Below, one piece after another: positions 23,394 through 36,030 of a stretch of 64,000 nt of DNA. The DNA lies in assembly GCA_028023455.1 (NCBI GenBank), contig JAQFVV010000231.1:759001-823000 (forward strand), in the 5' to 3' direction. Under the pieces are notes generated by a model. That model saw only the letters and a program-made list of their open reading frames with translations, was not told the DNA's origin and made no database searches. The position numbers and the translations under genes are program-made. This DNA is from Epiperipatus broadwayi (Eukaryota > Onychophora > Udeonychophora > Euonychophora > Peripatidae). Position 1 is the stretch's first letter; each line of letters opens with the position of its first letter.

Positions 23394-24194
23394 TTAAACA
23401 ATTGGTACTTCTGGCACTGAAAAGTTTTCTGAATTTAAAATCCATATATTTGTTTATCAGATGCGATTGTCTAACGTCAACCGACACAAAGGAATATAAA
23501 TTTTGAAAATTATCTTTTCTTTCCTACTAGCCATCTGAAATCAGTTAAAATATGCTTGGAAAGTGTGAAATACACAGTTTCATTAAATAAATAAACAAAC
23601 GCTGTATAAATTTGCATTTGTTACTCAATCATAAAAGAGAAAATATGTGAATGCTTAATTAATATGCTGTTTTAAAGTAAAAAGAAGAAGAAAACACCCT
23701 GAAGAGAATACTAATTAGATATTTACTCTAAAAATGAAGAAATTATTAAAATATACATTTTATTAGTAAATAAAAAACAATCCCTTTTGCATTACAATAC
23801 ATATTAATTAAAAAATAAACTTAAGTGGCTATAAAGTAAGAGTAAATTAGGAATAATGATAGTAATAATAAACTAGGGAGGAAAAATAAAGTAGAAAAGA
23901 AACATTTTAATGCTATATTTAATCAAACAAAGATATATATCATAATTAGTGCAATATTTATCTAATATAGTAAACAGTGTAATCAGACATAATTCAAAGT
24001 TACCCCCCCCCCGCACTGCATCACTAATATATATATATATTGTATATAATCCATGCCATTAACCGTTATATTCATGGAAATTGACTTTAAAAATATTGGG
24101 CTGTAAGATATTAGCTATAGCACCTGGATATCAAAAATTTTATTTAGATTATAAAAAAAAAACTCCTAACATTAAAATTCATGATGCGATGCAA

Positions 24195-25330
24195 TGTGGA
24201 TTCTGCTTTTTCGGAGTAAGGAATCTCTCAGCCACTACGCCCAGAGAAACCTGTTAGCGACCTTCCCTTCCCTTACCCATCCTAATTTTTTCCCATATTC
24301 TTCTCCATTCTGCTCGATCCCATTTCCACAACATTAATCTTTAATAACTCCATGGTCTTTATATCTAAATCCCCATTATTATTACACAAACCCAGCATAA
24401 AAATCAAGAACGCCCTTTCTGTATAATCACTTTGTTTATATTTATTCTTCACAACTTCATTATTTGTACCCTCTCTTCTTGTAAGCATTTGCATTCAATT
24501 AACAGATATCTAATATTTTTAATGCCTTCTTTACACAACTTGCAGACTAAATCACCCACTTTTATCCATTTATGTGTATTTCCTTGCTATTACCATAAAT
24601 TAATTCATATTCAATATTCTGTTTACTTCTATATGAATTTACACTCTTTTTACTTTCCATACTAGTTCTTCATTTCTCCAACTCCCTATTCTTTATTAAT
24701 GCATCTATTCTTCTACCCCATTCTTTGCCACTATAACAGCCAACAATCCTCCTAACACAATCATCCCACCTTTTGTACAAGTATATTGGCATAAAGTCTT
24801 TATCCAAATCTGCATTTTGTACTAGTTTCGTCACCCATATTGTTGCATGTTTTATATTCATAACATTTAAATACTATTTTTGCTATTCTCTTATATCCAT
24901 AAATTGCAATCTACCAAATATTTTCATTTTGCTTTTTGCATCTCTCATAAAAAACTTGACCATCCCATTTCACCTTGAATTGTCTCCTTTGCCATCCACC
25001 CTTGCATGTCTTCTCACTTCTCTTTGTACTTTTTCTAAATAATCCAACAATCCTTTACTAGCATATAATGCATTGTTACCATATGTTGATCCTGCTACTG
25101 CCACTTCTTCCATACAATTCTAGTTATTATCATATTTATTTATGAAAACACTGTTAATCTTTTTTATCAATCTCTTCATTTTCATTGCTTCATTTACCAT
25201 TTTTTTCTCTCATTCATTCAGGCAATTTCTCTGATTACTTAAGACGATTCCCAAATAGTTATACCTATACACCACTGAAGTGCCATCTTCTAAGAATCTT
25301 GTGAAAATTATATAGTATAAATCATAAACT
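24195..25330 (-). mobile_element. Decayed LINE, second type, antisense
   Basis: The minus strand matches 6830-8500, entering at YNYLGIVLSNQRN-like text (about 25220-25270). It runs through VNEAMKMKRLIKKIN (about 25150) and the frame 24670-24861 (DFMPIYLYKRWDDCVRRIVG). It ends in the frame 24282-24494 with RREGTNNEVVKNKYKQSD. The 3' end is a CATCGCATCATGAAT-like tail near 24180-24195, comparable to the CACATC tail of the other copy. The reverse transcriptase core is not included (5'-truncated), and several stops and shifts are present. Confidence 0.7.
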
Positions 25331-26280
25331 CTTTAGTATAATAAATTATTTAATTGATTATTGGAATTGATTAGATTTAAAATATGCCTGAAACATAGAA
25401 TGAAAATAGGTAATAATATTTAGCAGATAATTAAAATAGATATGATACTTAAACTAGTTTCTAGACAAATTATCAATTGGTCACTATATTGATTTTATAG
25501 CTCAGAAAAGTTATGGTTATAAATCATTGATATATTTTAATTCCAGTCCTAATTATATCCCTACTATTCTAATATCCAAACAAAAAATATATTATTTATT
25601 TAAATTTAATTATATCTCACTTTATTTCCAATCACTCTGATCTTCTACAATGTCCATAAATAGAATCAGAAAATATAATCAGAAAAATATGTAACGTCCT
25701 TAATGGCATCTATTACTGAGGGATGTTCAGATGGAACAGATGTATATGTGGATGAGCAAGAAATTAAATTTATAGATTTTATATGGGAATATTAATATAT
25801 ATAGTTAGAAAATGTTCAACATCTCTCAAATGATCTCCAATACCTAAGAGATATTAACCTACTAAAGCATCACATGATTTTCTTATGCTTCCATAATCTG
25901 TTAAAATGTAGCTCTATTATATGGAGAGAGTTGCTGCCATTTCTATTTAGGAAGTGGCTTATTGGAACCAGTCCAGATGTCAATACAACCCTAATGTTAC
26001 TAAATGGACAAACATATATGGATAAAACTGAAACTTAAATACACCATTTGTACATATAAAAATGCTCCACGTTATCAGTTATATCAATTCATACATTTTA
26101 AACCTATAGACAAAATTATGTGAATACTTTGACCAATCATATTAATTAAGCTGAATCATATGTAGCTTTTTACTTGCCATAAGTATTCTGTTTGTTGTAG
26201 TACATTAGTAAAATTTTCTTTACATATTTATGTTTTTAGCACCATTATATACACTAATCACTTTTTATGAATGTTTGCCC
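25330..26280. other. AT-rich spacer
   Basis: No gene or repeat was recognised. Confidence 0.35.
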
Positions 26281-26690
26281 AGCCCTCGTATACGTACTTA
26301 AATGGATTATGTCCTGCTCATAAGGGGTCACAGTGACTTATGGTCAACCTGGGTGTGACAAAAAAGGCTGCAACAGTGTGGGCTTTGAGCATTCCGTCAT
26401 CAAATTCTCAATAGGATGGACGGCTGAAGAGTTGGAGGGTGGAATGGATTGAAGCCTGTCCATCAAAGTAGGAAGATTGGCCAATTTAGTATAAGTCTGA
26501 GCACTTATTGTATATATGTGTAGAGATGATAATGTGGACCAACTGATGCATGCTGGTTTAGCATGAAATACATATATTGGTGATTATTTATCTTTTAGAC
26601 ATATATGTGGTTAAGTGTATCAGTGATATGAGATAGTAAGGAGAGTTGAGGTCCATGTGAAAGTCTGAGCTCAAAATACCCTATATATTA
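26280..26690 (+). repeat. Family E half-element
   Basis: It matches the right half of the 9515-10195 palindrome: GTGACTTATGGTCAACCTGG, GGGCTTTGAGCATTCC, TGTGTAGAGATGATAATGTG, GGACCAACTGATG and the end ATACCCTATATATTAC. Only one arm is present, so this may be closer to the original unit. Confidence 0.65.
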
Positions 26691-26699
26691 CATTGTTTG

Positions 26700-26736
26700 T
26701 ATATATATATATATATATATATATACATACATTGTT

Positions 26737-26773
<37 letters not shown>
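26700..26773. repeat. (AT)n tracts with a repeated CATTGTTTGTATAT flank
   Basis: Two long (AT)n arrays are separated by ACATACATTGTTTGTATA, which also precedes the first array. Confidence 0.9.
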
Positions 26774-26989
26774 CACTTGTATGGTAGATGATAAGTAGTA
26801 AAATGATTATTAAATATTTTTATTAAGAAAAAATTATCACATTTCATTTAACCTTATATAGTCTTAAATTTTTAAAAAGTTTAAATATAACTATGTAAAA
26901 TTATCATACCTATAGTAGAATTTTATTAAATAAATTTAATAGGCTATTTCTAGGGTTATTTGCTTATATTGTTTTGCTATCTAATAGCA

Positions 26990-27140
26990 ATTTTTTGCAA
27001 TCTCACTACATTTATGCCATCTAGTGTAAGCTTTAGCAATAAATAGATGCTAGATGGTTGTGCTTAATGAACTAATCTGGAAATATTTGAATGGAACAGC
27101 ACTGGATAAGGTTTTATTAAGGATTACCATCTGGTATTGA
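26990..27140. repeat. Diverged family A copy
   Basis: TATGCCATCTAGTGTAAGCT (about 27012) matches the family A start. Mutated CTAATCTGGAAATATTTGAA corresponds to the post-cleavage part. The CTGATGA core is not preserved. The end repeats the start in inverse (TTGCTAAAGTTTTCTAGTG). Confidence 0.45.
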
Positions 27141-27160
27141 ATAATTGCTAAAGTTTTCTA

Positions 27161-27240
27161 GTGAAATTAGGAAAATGTAATACACTCTAAAATAAAGAAA
27201 GTGAAATTAGGAAAATGTAATACACTCTAAAATAAAGAAA
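27161..27240 (+). repeat. Exact tandem duplication, 40-bp unit
   Basis: GTGAAATTAGGAAAATGTAA starts at 27161 and again at 27201. The copies look identical. Confidence 0.95.
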
Positions 27241-28460
27241 CATTAACCTTACCATATTTTGCTATTCTGATGTTTTCCTTTGTCTCACACACCAACATAA
27301 AATATATGATAAAATGATATATTACATATCAGAAAATAATAAATTTGACTTCATTTGATAGATATTTTTATTTACTACTGAAAGAAATTTTAAATGTTCA
27401 CATTTTGTTTCTGTAAATATTAAAAAAATAAGGATGTAATCAAAACAAAGACTTTACACATCATCATTTAGAAAGATTATTTTCAGTTTATAAAATCAAT
27501 TTATTTCTCTAATATCTAACGAATTATGCTTTAGAAGTTTACGTTTTTGAATATTTATTGCAAATTTGTGATTTTTTCTTACTCATAAATATCAAGTAGA
27601 TTCTTTACATCATAGCTGATCCTCAAATTTGCTTCTGGCCATATTTATGTTAGCTGCTAATATAACATTACCTTTTTGAAAATAAAGTATTTCAAGTCAA
27701 AATAAGTTATTAATAATTTAATATTTCTTGATATCTAATAAATATAGTGCAAATTATTTTTTAAAAAAAAATCTAAAACCATAATAAATCTGCAAATAAA
27801 TATATTTTTGCATTATTGGAAATTTCAATGTCATAAAACGCCAAACATTTTACAGCCTTGGCAACACACAATGGCTGATCATGTCAGGGCAGGGCTTATG
27901 TTTATTGTAAGAGTGGGAATTTTGAATTTCATGCCTTTTAGCATAGAATTTTGAAGGGGAAAAATTATTATAATAAAATATACCATTTTACATGCATTTT
28001 AATGTAAAATTCATCAGGGGTGAATTTGCCAAAAGATGTTTCTCTGTCATTCGAAATATTAGTGAGTTAATAATCTCAAATTTTATATATATCTATATTT
28101 AGCACTGTAATTTTTAAGATAATATATTTGTTATTTGGATATGTGTTGACATTAAAAATATAATTAATAGTTACAGTTTTGATCACTCAAAAGTCTTCAT
28201 CAGGCTACATAATACTTAAATACACAGGATATAATATACAATAATTAATAAATTTCTGTTTTGATAATTAGAAAATTCAATTGATTTAGAAAACTGATTT
28301 GCATTGTAATTCACAACTAATGTAAAAGTCATTCCTCTGGACAAAAGTATTGCAGATGTCACCCTACATAAAAATGTGGGATGCAATCGAAGACAGACTA
28401 TCTTCTGTTTCTACATCTATTATCTTATATTGTGGTTAAAGGAGGTCTCAGTTATAATAG
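27240..28460. other. AT-rich spacer
   Basis: Near 28180-28210 the minus strand reads CCTGATGAAGACTTTTGAG, then GATCAAAACTG. This is a CTGATGA...AAAAC arrangement like several other repeats here but without a hammerhead cleavage site. No gene is visible. Confidence 0.4.
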
Positions 28461-28464
28461 TAGT

Positions 28465-28800
28465 AGTGATTTTGGAAATTTGAACTCAAACTTTATACAT
28501 ATATATTGCAATCGAATAAATATATGGGCCATTCTGTACACTTAGTCATAGCCTAATTATTGATCACCATTTAATAAATCAATATTAGTATGTGGTAAAT
28601 ACTGAACTTTAAGATGTGATATATATGTGTGGAAGATGATGATTTGGATCAACTGATAAGTTCTGGTCAGAATAAAACACATATATTGGAGATCATTTAT
28701 CTTATTCACACATGTGTGGTCATGTGTATTGGTTATATAAGATAAAAATGATAGTTGAAGAAAACTTAAAAATCTGTGCTCAAATCCACTTTAATGTGAT
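28465..28800. repeat. Family E-like fold-back, diverged
   Basis: The left end has GAAATTTGAACTCAAACTTT and the right end CTGTGCTCAAATCCA, which are inverted box B-like ends. Between them lie GATCAACTGATAAGTTCTGG and CACATATATTGGAGATCATT, as in 44030-44215. Confidence 0.5.
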
Positions 28801-29630
28801 CACAATTTTGTAATAGAATAAAACATATAAACCAAGGAAGAACAATCCTAATTTAATAATGCTCATGACTTATAGCATTATTTATAACAGAATGAAAATA
28901 ATAAACTAAAGTGGATATCAATCAATGAATAACAATCTAATACTTAAGTCAATAAAATAATGATAATAATCTTTGTTGTAACCTCATAGATTTAGACAAC
29001 ATTCAGAGCAGATAGAAAACAAATAAAATCACCATTTTGAGCTATTCTAAAATATGAGCGTTATTAGCAATAGGTTAAACATAAAGCAATAAAACTAAAT
29101 ATCATTATCTTATAAATAACAATACTATCTACTAGATAAACCACCTACAATAGAATGAAAACGATAAAGAAGACAGATAAACCTTAATATTCCTCATGAA
29201 TCAAAATACTGTTTATAATAATACTATCTTATACTAAAAATTAAACATTATTTACAGTCAAACCAAGACTTTAGCAAAACCTATGAATTTAAATATCAAT
29301 GATATCTAAATAAAATGTAATTCAATAATTGATCTCTAATTATAATTAAATAAATAAAAATAATGCTATTTCAGCTATACTATCAATATCTCTATTAAGT
29401 AAATCTATTACAATAAGATCAAATACTTAATAATAATATCAATGTTTTATAATTTATGAATTTGGGCAAGGTCATCTATCCTTAACAGGTATGTAAATCT
29501 TTCTCTTCAAGAATCCTATAAATTCATAATATAAACTCGTAAATAAAGTAAAATATCTTATATTAAACTATAATATAATACAAAATCAATTAATCTATCA
29601 TCTCTCTCCATTTTCATCAACTTATAATAG
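28800..29630. other. AT-rich spacer
   Basis: No gene or repeat was recognised. Confidence 0.35.
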
Positions 29631-29815
29631 CATAGAGCTGATAATCTGGACCAACTGATGATTGCTGGTTTAGCATGAATTACGTATATAGGTGATTATT
29701 TATTTTTTCGACATACATGTGTTCAAGTGTAGTAGTGTTATGAGGTAGAGTGGGGAGTGGTGGGTCATGTGAAAGTCTGTGCTCATATACCCTATATATT
29801 ACATATATTGATACA
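29630..29815 (+). repeat. Family E half-element
   Basis: GGACCAACTGATGATTGCTG, a short TATTTTTTCGACAT segment and the end CATATACCCTATATATTAC match the right arm of 9515-10195. Confidence 0.65.
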
Positions 29816-30044
29816 GGTATATAATAAGCCTGTATTTCAGTTAATAACATTGGATGAAAATCAACCTTTTATATAATCCTTACAATTTACACTATCCAAT
29901 CATAATAATATGAAAGTAATGATGGACTCACATTTATGTTTATTCAGGCACGATTAGCAATGCATAACAATCATCCTTCAATCAAACAAGTATTAAACCA
30001 CCAATCATCACATGATTACCATTTCTTGAGCTTGCTCATAACTG

Positions 30045-30140
30045 TTATTAAAAAAGGCAAAACTCTCCATAGAGCAGTGCCACTCATTGCAAGCCAGAGA
30101 TAATCAATGGATGCCAGAAGGCTTGTGCATGTAAGCAATC
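30045..30140. repeat. Family A end fragment
   Basis: AACTCTCCATAGAGCAGTGC, CACTCATTGCAAGCCAGAG and ATGGATGCCAGAAGGCTTG match the family start. The rest is replaced by unrelated sequence. Confidence 0.55.
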
Positions 30141-30164
30141 AACACTTAAACAATATAATATCAT

Positions 30165-30515
30165 TAACAATCAACAATCTCAATCTGTTGTTAAGGCAAC
30201 CTTTTTTAATTAACAAAAGGTGAATCCACCGTGTCTATGGTCTAACAGATTTATATAGAAGCTGAAGATTATATAGGGTTGAGTGCCATTTGAAAGCTAT
30301 AATTGACTACCTGTTAGTCTGCTTTCAGACAGGTTATATTTACCTGTTTAACAAGGTTTATTTAAACTTCTTTATATTAATTTCTCTTTCTAGAGTCAAT
30401 ATGCAATCTTTAGGGTCTATATAAACCTATTAGATCATAGATAACGGTGGATGTCAACCTTAATTAATTAAAAAGGTTGCCTTGACAACAGACTGAGATT
30501 GTTGATTGCTAATAA
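30165..30515. repeat. Fold-back (MITE-like) element of about 345 bp
   Basis: The left arm is AACAATCTCAATCTGTTGTT, AAGGCAACCTTTTTTAATTA, then a CACCGTGTCTATGGTCTAA segment. The right arm ends in the reverse complements at about 30440-30510, finishing AGACTGAGATTGTTGATTGC. It is non-coding with no transposase. Confidence 0.75.
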
Positions 30516-31800
30516 TATTAATATTTGAAAACATATCTAGCCTTGAACATTATTAGGTTTAATATATATGTAAGCATATTTTTATATATATAATATTTTA
30601 TATAGGAGTGTACTTGACAATTATGAACAATATATGTAAATACACATTCACCTTAATAATATGGACGTCATTAAAGTTATTAAATAATTGGATGGCTTTG
30701 TTGCTCGGGAGGTTATAAAAATCAAGCATCAGAGGTGACCTCATACGCCAGAACCTAACATTCTACCAACTGCACCAAACCAAAAGTTTACGAGCAGCTT
30801 TAAAACTGAGATGCTAAAATAAATTATGCTAAGAGATATAGTATGGATTAATTGCAGATCCCCATCGTTTTGTTAATTAATTCTAATTTCAGATAGAGAA
30901 TATATACACACATTCTGAATACATTTTACTATGTATATATACGCACACTCTCACATAAATACATATATACAAATATATATACATACACCACAAATATATG
31001 CAAGTATAATAGGTTTCTTCCCAAAAAGACAGTGAGATTATTAGTCAACAGTATTATGACCAAATAATAACACTTGGTCATTAACAGAAAGTAGGTTGAA
31101 GTAAAGAAGGATTTCCCCTCTTTTCTTCCATAGCGTAAGCTTGTGGTTAAACACCTGTGGAGGTCCCTACTATCACATTTTACACGCATATGCTCGAGGT
31201 TATAGCCTCAGTAAATATTACTGTAGTTCCTTAAATAAATTAATAGAATGGCAGAGCCATGAATTAAAGAATTTGTAATCAAATCTTAATTAACCTGGTA
31301 GGTATTTGGTGGCTAAACAATTAACTGTAAAATTTATTTACTGTAATTGATTGCTAGCGTTTTAATACATTTTCCTTTAATTTTTTAAATTTTGGAGCTA
31401 CATTATAACTTCTATTGGCTTTTGCATCAGAAGGATGTTATATCACACACATAAAAGTTTGCTAAGGTGTATAATGTGCGGTTTAAAAGGATCCGAATTG
31501 GTTTTAGAAACCCGACTAAAGATTATTGAAAATAATCTATTTTCTTTTGAAATAGACTTCTTGGTTAGCTGTTCTCTGCTCGTAACATCTTTTACTGCTC
31601 TGAAAGCATCATAAAAAGCACTTACTAGATCAATTTCATTTCCGATTGTAGTTGTAGCTCTTCTACTGTTTGAAAACATCTTTTTAATGAAAACTCTAAA
31701 TTTCAAAATGTACAATTTATATGGCTTAATGATAAAAAAAGGACGGTTAAAATAATCAACTAAAATTTAATTAATCGATTGTTTATACATGTTTATAGAA
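30515..31800. other. Spacer with a small unrecognised frame
   Basis: It contains the open frame 31443-31715 (listed separately) and a frame 30929-31189 (minus) that looks like chance. A possible family G match lies near 30690-30780. Confidence 0.35.
31443..31715 (-). CDS. Unrecognised 90-codon frame
   Basis: The part from the internal Met at 31680 reads MFSNSRRATTTIGNEIDLVS, then AFYDAFRAVKDVT and REQLTKKS. It looks more protein-like in composition than most frames here. I recognise no domain, and no flanking exons are visible. Coding status is unproven. Confidence 0.15.
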   Translation of the reverse strand: MYILKFRVFIKKMFSNSRRATTTIGNEIDLVSAFYDAFRAVKDVTSREQLTKKSISKENRLFSIIFSRVSKTNSDPFKPHIIHLSKLLCV

Positions 31801-32400
31801 ATCATCATCATCATTTTTAGTGTCAATCAACAATAGGATGAAGAATATGTCTGATCAATAGCCTTTACTCTCCACATCACACCAGCATCCAGAATCTCAG
31901 ACGCGGTCTTCAATCTGTATATGGATACCTTTGCATATTTATCCATAGTAGAATGAATGCCTTTTTATATACAATCCATTTTCTCTGATCTATCTCTTCT
32001 CCAGACCACACCAGCAAATTATCTTACTTCATCCATCATTTCACATGTGCTCTCTTTTTAGGTCTTATTCAATCTGTATATGAATACTTTTGCATATATA
32101 CCAACAGCAGTATGAAGGCCTTTTCATATATAATCCACTCTCTCTGATCCATAGCTTCTCTTCTCCATATACAGTAGCAACTTATCTTATGCCATCCATT
32201 ATCTCATATGTGATCTTCAATCTGTATATGGATACCTCTGCATATTTATCCACAATAAGTTGAGACCTTTTCATATATAATCCATTTTCTCTGATCTATC
32301 TCTTCTACACATCAACACCAGCAAATTGTCTTACTTCATCCATCATCTCACACGAGGTCTCTTTTTAGGTCTTTATCAATCTGTATATGAATATTTTTTA
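31800..32400 (-). mobile_element. LINE C-terminus, tandemly amplified (about 150-bp unit)
   Basis: The segment around TCAATCTGTATATGAATAC starts at about 31910, 32065, 32214 and 32372, giving a period of 149-158 bp. On the minus strand each unit contains a version of RWMDEVRQFAGV, the RTE-like C-terminal signature, plus AGAGAAAATGGATT. A TGATGATGATGAT tail marks the LINE 3' end at about 31801-31815. The units differ by many substitutions. Confidence 0.65.
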
Positions 32401-33530
32401 TACAATCACACATAAACAAGTGTTATATGAAATGACTTTCAGTCTTTAATAAAAAAAATCATGTGGTCAGTTATTTAAGAGTTCATATGATGTTCAAGCA
32501 TAAAATAATAAGCTGAGCCATTCTACCACAGCACTAAATAACACATCAAATTGATCAGCTTATAAAACTATGGATCACTGATAGAAGTACAAACTGAGCT
32601 TAATAATGTCAAGACATTTAATAAAAAAGTAAATGGCAAAATTGTGCTATTATCAAAAAAACCTTTGGCTCTCCAAAAAGCCACTCTTACACTATGCCAA
32701 CTACATAGCAATGAGTTAATAATTAGCAAATATAAAATGCAATGTAACTATAGGCAATATTTAATAAAGCCTGATAAGAAGACCAGGTTATAAAAATTGT
32801 TGCATTTGTTAGAAAAATTATAAATTCTCAAAAAAAAGAGAAAGAAGGTTATAAAAAGAAGATCTGGAAGAGAGAATGATGAAATTTGTTATTGCATGAA
32901 AAAATGGACAGCTTACTCTTGAATTGAGCTTGGATTTCATTTACTGCTGCCAGTCATCTATTTTATAGGTATAAGCTTAATTAGTTTAAATTTCTTAATG
33001 TGATGAATTGTTGATAAAGAGCAATGACAGTTAATTATGATGGAAGGTTATACAAAAAAAACAAAGCAAAATATTGATATTACTAAAGACAAATTGGCAT
33101 CCATTTCAAACAAATAAGTTCAAAACTTGGTGGTTAAAGTCATTTATTAAAAAGGAAAAGGATAGTGTTTGTAAAGGAATCAAACTAATGAACGTAAATT
33201 TTCATATATGTAGGCATAACATTACAAAAACAATCTTATATCAAACTAAAGGTTGGCATATTAAAAACAATCTTATATCAAACTAATGATTATCATATTA
33301 CTGTTATGTTCTCAGATTTTGATACAAATACTTACAATGTGTAATATTACTTTAGCAATAATTGAACAGTTTGATCTTCACTAGCTCACATGGTGTTCAT
33401 GCACAGGAAGTGACCTAATTAAGCTTCAATCTGTAAATCGTTAGTCAGCGAATCAGTGACACTATCATTGCATTAAATCTTTCAGGGAATTTTCCAGTAT
33501 ACACAACCAACACTATCCTATTAGGCATAA
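32400..33530. other. AT-rich spacer
   Basis: A small duplication of AACAATCTTATATCAAACTA lies at about 33229 and 33267. The frame 33074-33286 spans it and has no family resemblance. Confidence 0.4.
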
Positions 33531-33875
33531 CTGTTATTAAAACAGGCAAAACTCTCTGTACAGTAGTGCTACTCAGTGCAAGCCAGAGTAATCAATGAAT
33601 GGGAGAAGTCTTGTGCATACCTATATTGAATGAATAGGTATTGATAGGGATTTTATGCACAAGCCTTCTGGCATCCATTGATTACTTTGGATTGCACTGA
33701 GTGGCATTACTGTATAGAAAGTTTTACGCACAAGTCTTCTGGCATCCATTGATTACTTTGGCTTGCACTGAGTGGCACTACTGTATAGAAAGTTTTATGC
33801 ACAAGCCTTCTGGCATCCATTGATTACTTTGGCTTGCACTGAGTGGCACTACTGTATAGAAAGTTTTGCCTGTTT
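33530..33875. repeat. Family A fragment with 71-bp triplication
   Basis: A short minus-oriented start (GTAGTGCTACTCAGTGCAAG) is followed by three head-to-tail 71-bp units starting at 33651, 33722 and 33793. Each begins TTTTATGCACAAG or TTTTACGCACAAG and ends TGTATAGAAAG. Units 2 and 3 are nearly identical. No hammerhead core is included. Confidence 0.85.
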
Positions 33876-34790
33876 TAAATACACAACTAAAAGTATAATC
33901 TCTCATGGATTCAGAGATAGTAATGGTTGATTTGGCATAATATACCATAGCTATATACAGTGCCAGAGACTGTGGGATAAAGTACTTGGATCAGAATTTT
34001 GGAACTTCGGCCACTCAGATTTCTTCATGAACAGTAAAACGATTCAATTATTTATGTTTTTTTTATTTAGACCACACATTTCATACTCAAATCTATAACA
34101 AGTTTCATCTTCCCTGCTTTAAAAATCTTGACAATAATCTATAACTGTTTTCTTCTATTATTAATTTACTTCTATTTTGCTTTATCACTATGCATATCAA
34201 TGTCTAATTAATTGCAAATGTTTAATTAAACAACAGTAATATGGAATAGTATTGGTATCAATTGTATCAATATTAAAAAGTTTTCTACCTGTGTATCAGA
34301 AAATAATTATAAATTAATCCTTTGAATAGACAAAATCAAACCAGAATGATGTTAGAGACATCAAAATTGAGTCCTTAATCATATGCCATTTATATGTTAC
34401 TAAAGTAAAACAATTTTTTTTAGGATGGTTATATTCCATGATGGTTAGATTAAAAAAACCCTGGACATCCATCAATGTTGCAACAAAAGCAAGAAAATCC
34501 AGTGAAAGCAAAAAAGAAACTGAGCATCAGATTGTAAAACATTGAACTATGAATTGAAGATTGCTTAATATGGTAAAAGTAGAAATAGATCATATGCATT
34601 AAAATATTAAAATGTTGCAAAGTAATATGAATTGGATGGATGTTATAAAAAATCATAATACTTATTATTCAGTAAAAAATTGTGACTTTCATGTCAAAAA
34701 GAATATTGCGAGAATCTATCATATGATCAATAAGACATTACACGACCTTAGCTTACACATACTGCTATTTATTAACAAATTTCTTTTATT
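33875..34790. other. AT-rich spacer
   Basis: Several short frames (34314-34511, 34450-34656, 34612-34818) overlap and contradict one another. None resembles a known protein. Confidence 0.35.
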
Positions 34791-35000
34791 CTTGCCACTA
34801 TTTTGCCATTTAGTGTAAGCCCTAGTAATCAACAAGTGCAAATTGCTGTGTTTATTAAATTCTTAACCAGGGCTGTCTTATTTGGATGTGGCATCAAGAA
34901 TAAAAAAATTAATAATTATTACCATATAGTATCTATTGATTATTAAGGTGAATAGCACAACACTCAATAAAAGATTTAGTAAGCACAGCTATCTCTCATC
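34790..35000. repeat. Diverged family A copy
   Basis: TTTTGCCATTTAGTGTAAGC (about 34801) and CTAGTAATCAACAAGTGCA match the family start. GATTATTAAGGTGAATAGC near 34940 looks like the inverted end. The core is lost. Confidence 0.35.
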
Positions 35001-35550
35001 AATTAATTAATGAACCTTATTCTAGATGGATATTTTTGAAAGACATGAGTTATATCAATATCTCAAGTATTCAACATTACAATATTATAATAATCCAATG
35101 TCCCAATATTTCAAACAAGTAAAGAAAACAGGTTTGATGATTGTGTTCCAAAAAATATGTAAAAACATACAGAAAACAAATTTCCAGTGGTTTGTAAATG
35201 GAACACAAGGATTGAAAATGACAAAATTAGAAATACTTCTCGTCTACAGAAGCAAAAATTAATCAGAAGAACAAATACACTTTTTTTTTAATCAATTTCT
35301 AAATCATTTTTCCACTTGTACAGTAATCAAAACGCTGATTTCTCGTATGAACATCACTGCATTGGGAAATGACAAAATAGATTATATTCATGAGGTTCAC
35401 TGATATGAACATATTATTCTAGAGATATAGTAAAGAACAAATTATAAATATTTGCATATAAACATCAAATGGAATTGGAAAATGCCACAAACTTAAGATT
35501 ACTCATCATCACTACAAATGCCATTTGTGATTTAATAAATGGTGATAGAG
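35000..35550. other. AT-rich spacer
   Basis: The frame 35026-35262 (78 codons) has no recognisable family. Nothing else is visible. Confidence 0.35.
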
Positions 35551-36030
35551 TGGCAGATTCTGAAGTTCAAGGTCCATGGATCACAGCCATATGGCAGATT
35601 CTGAAGTTCAAGATCCATGGATCACAGCCATATGGCAGATTCTGAAGTTCAAGATCCATGGATAACAGCCATATGGCAGATTCTGAAGTTCAAGATCCAT
35701 GGATCATAGCCAAATGGCAGATTCTGAAATTTGAGATCCATGGATCACAGCCATATGGCAGATTCTGAAGTTCAAGATCCATGGATCACAGCCATATGGC
35801 AGATTCAGAAGTTTAGGATCCACATGGCAGATTCTGAAGTTCAAAATCCATGGATCACAGCCATATGGCAGATTCTGAAGTTCAAGATCCATGGATCACA
35901 GCCAAATGGCAGATTCTGAAGTTCAAGATCCATGGATCACAGCCAAATGGCAGATTCTGAAGTTCAAGATCCATGGTTCACAGCCATATGGCAGATCCTG
36001 AAGTTCAAGATCCATGGATCACAGTCATCA
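35551..36030 (+). repeat. Minisatellite, 41-bp unit, about 12 copies
   Basis: The unit starts TGGCAGATTCTGAAGTTCAA, continues GATCCATGGATCACAGCCAT and ends in A. Copies begin at 35551, 35592, 35633, 35674, 35715, 35756, 35797 (shortened to 28 bp), 35825, 35866, 35907, 35948 and 35989. Each contains the palindrome ATCCATGGAT. A diverged extra copy lies at about 36134-36165. Because 41 is not a multiple of three, the array cycles through all frames and stays open on both strands. That explains the repetitive 60-codon frames without implying a gene. Confidence 0.95.

Larger units (their letters stand above)
22110..24190. other. AT-rich spacer with microsatellite
   Basis: Apart from the ORF at 22567-22956 and the microsatellite at 23332-23393, I recognise nothing. 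A C8-10 tract lies at about 24003, next to a short (AT)n at 24030. Confidence 0.4.

Noticed and set aside
35551-36030. CRISPR array
   Set aside because: The units are contiguous 41-bp repeats without unique spacers. It is a minisatellite.
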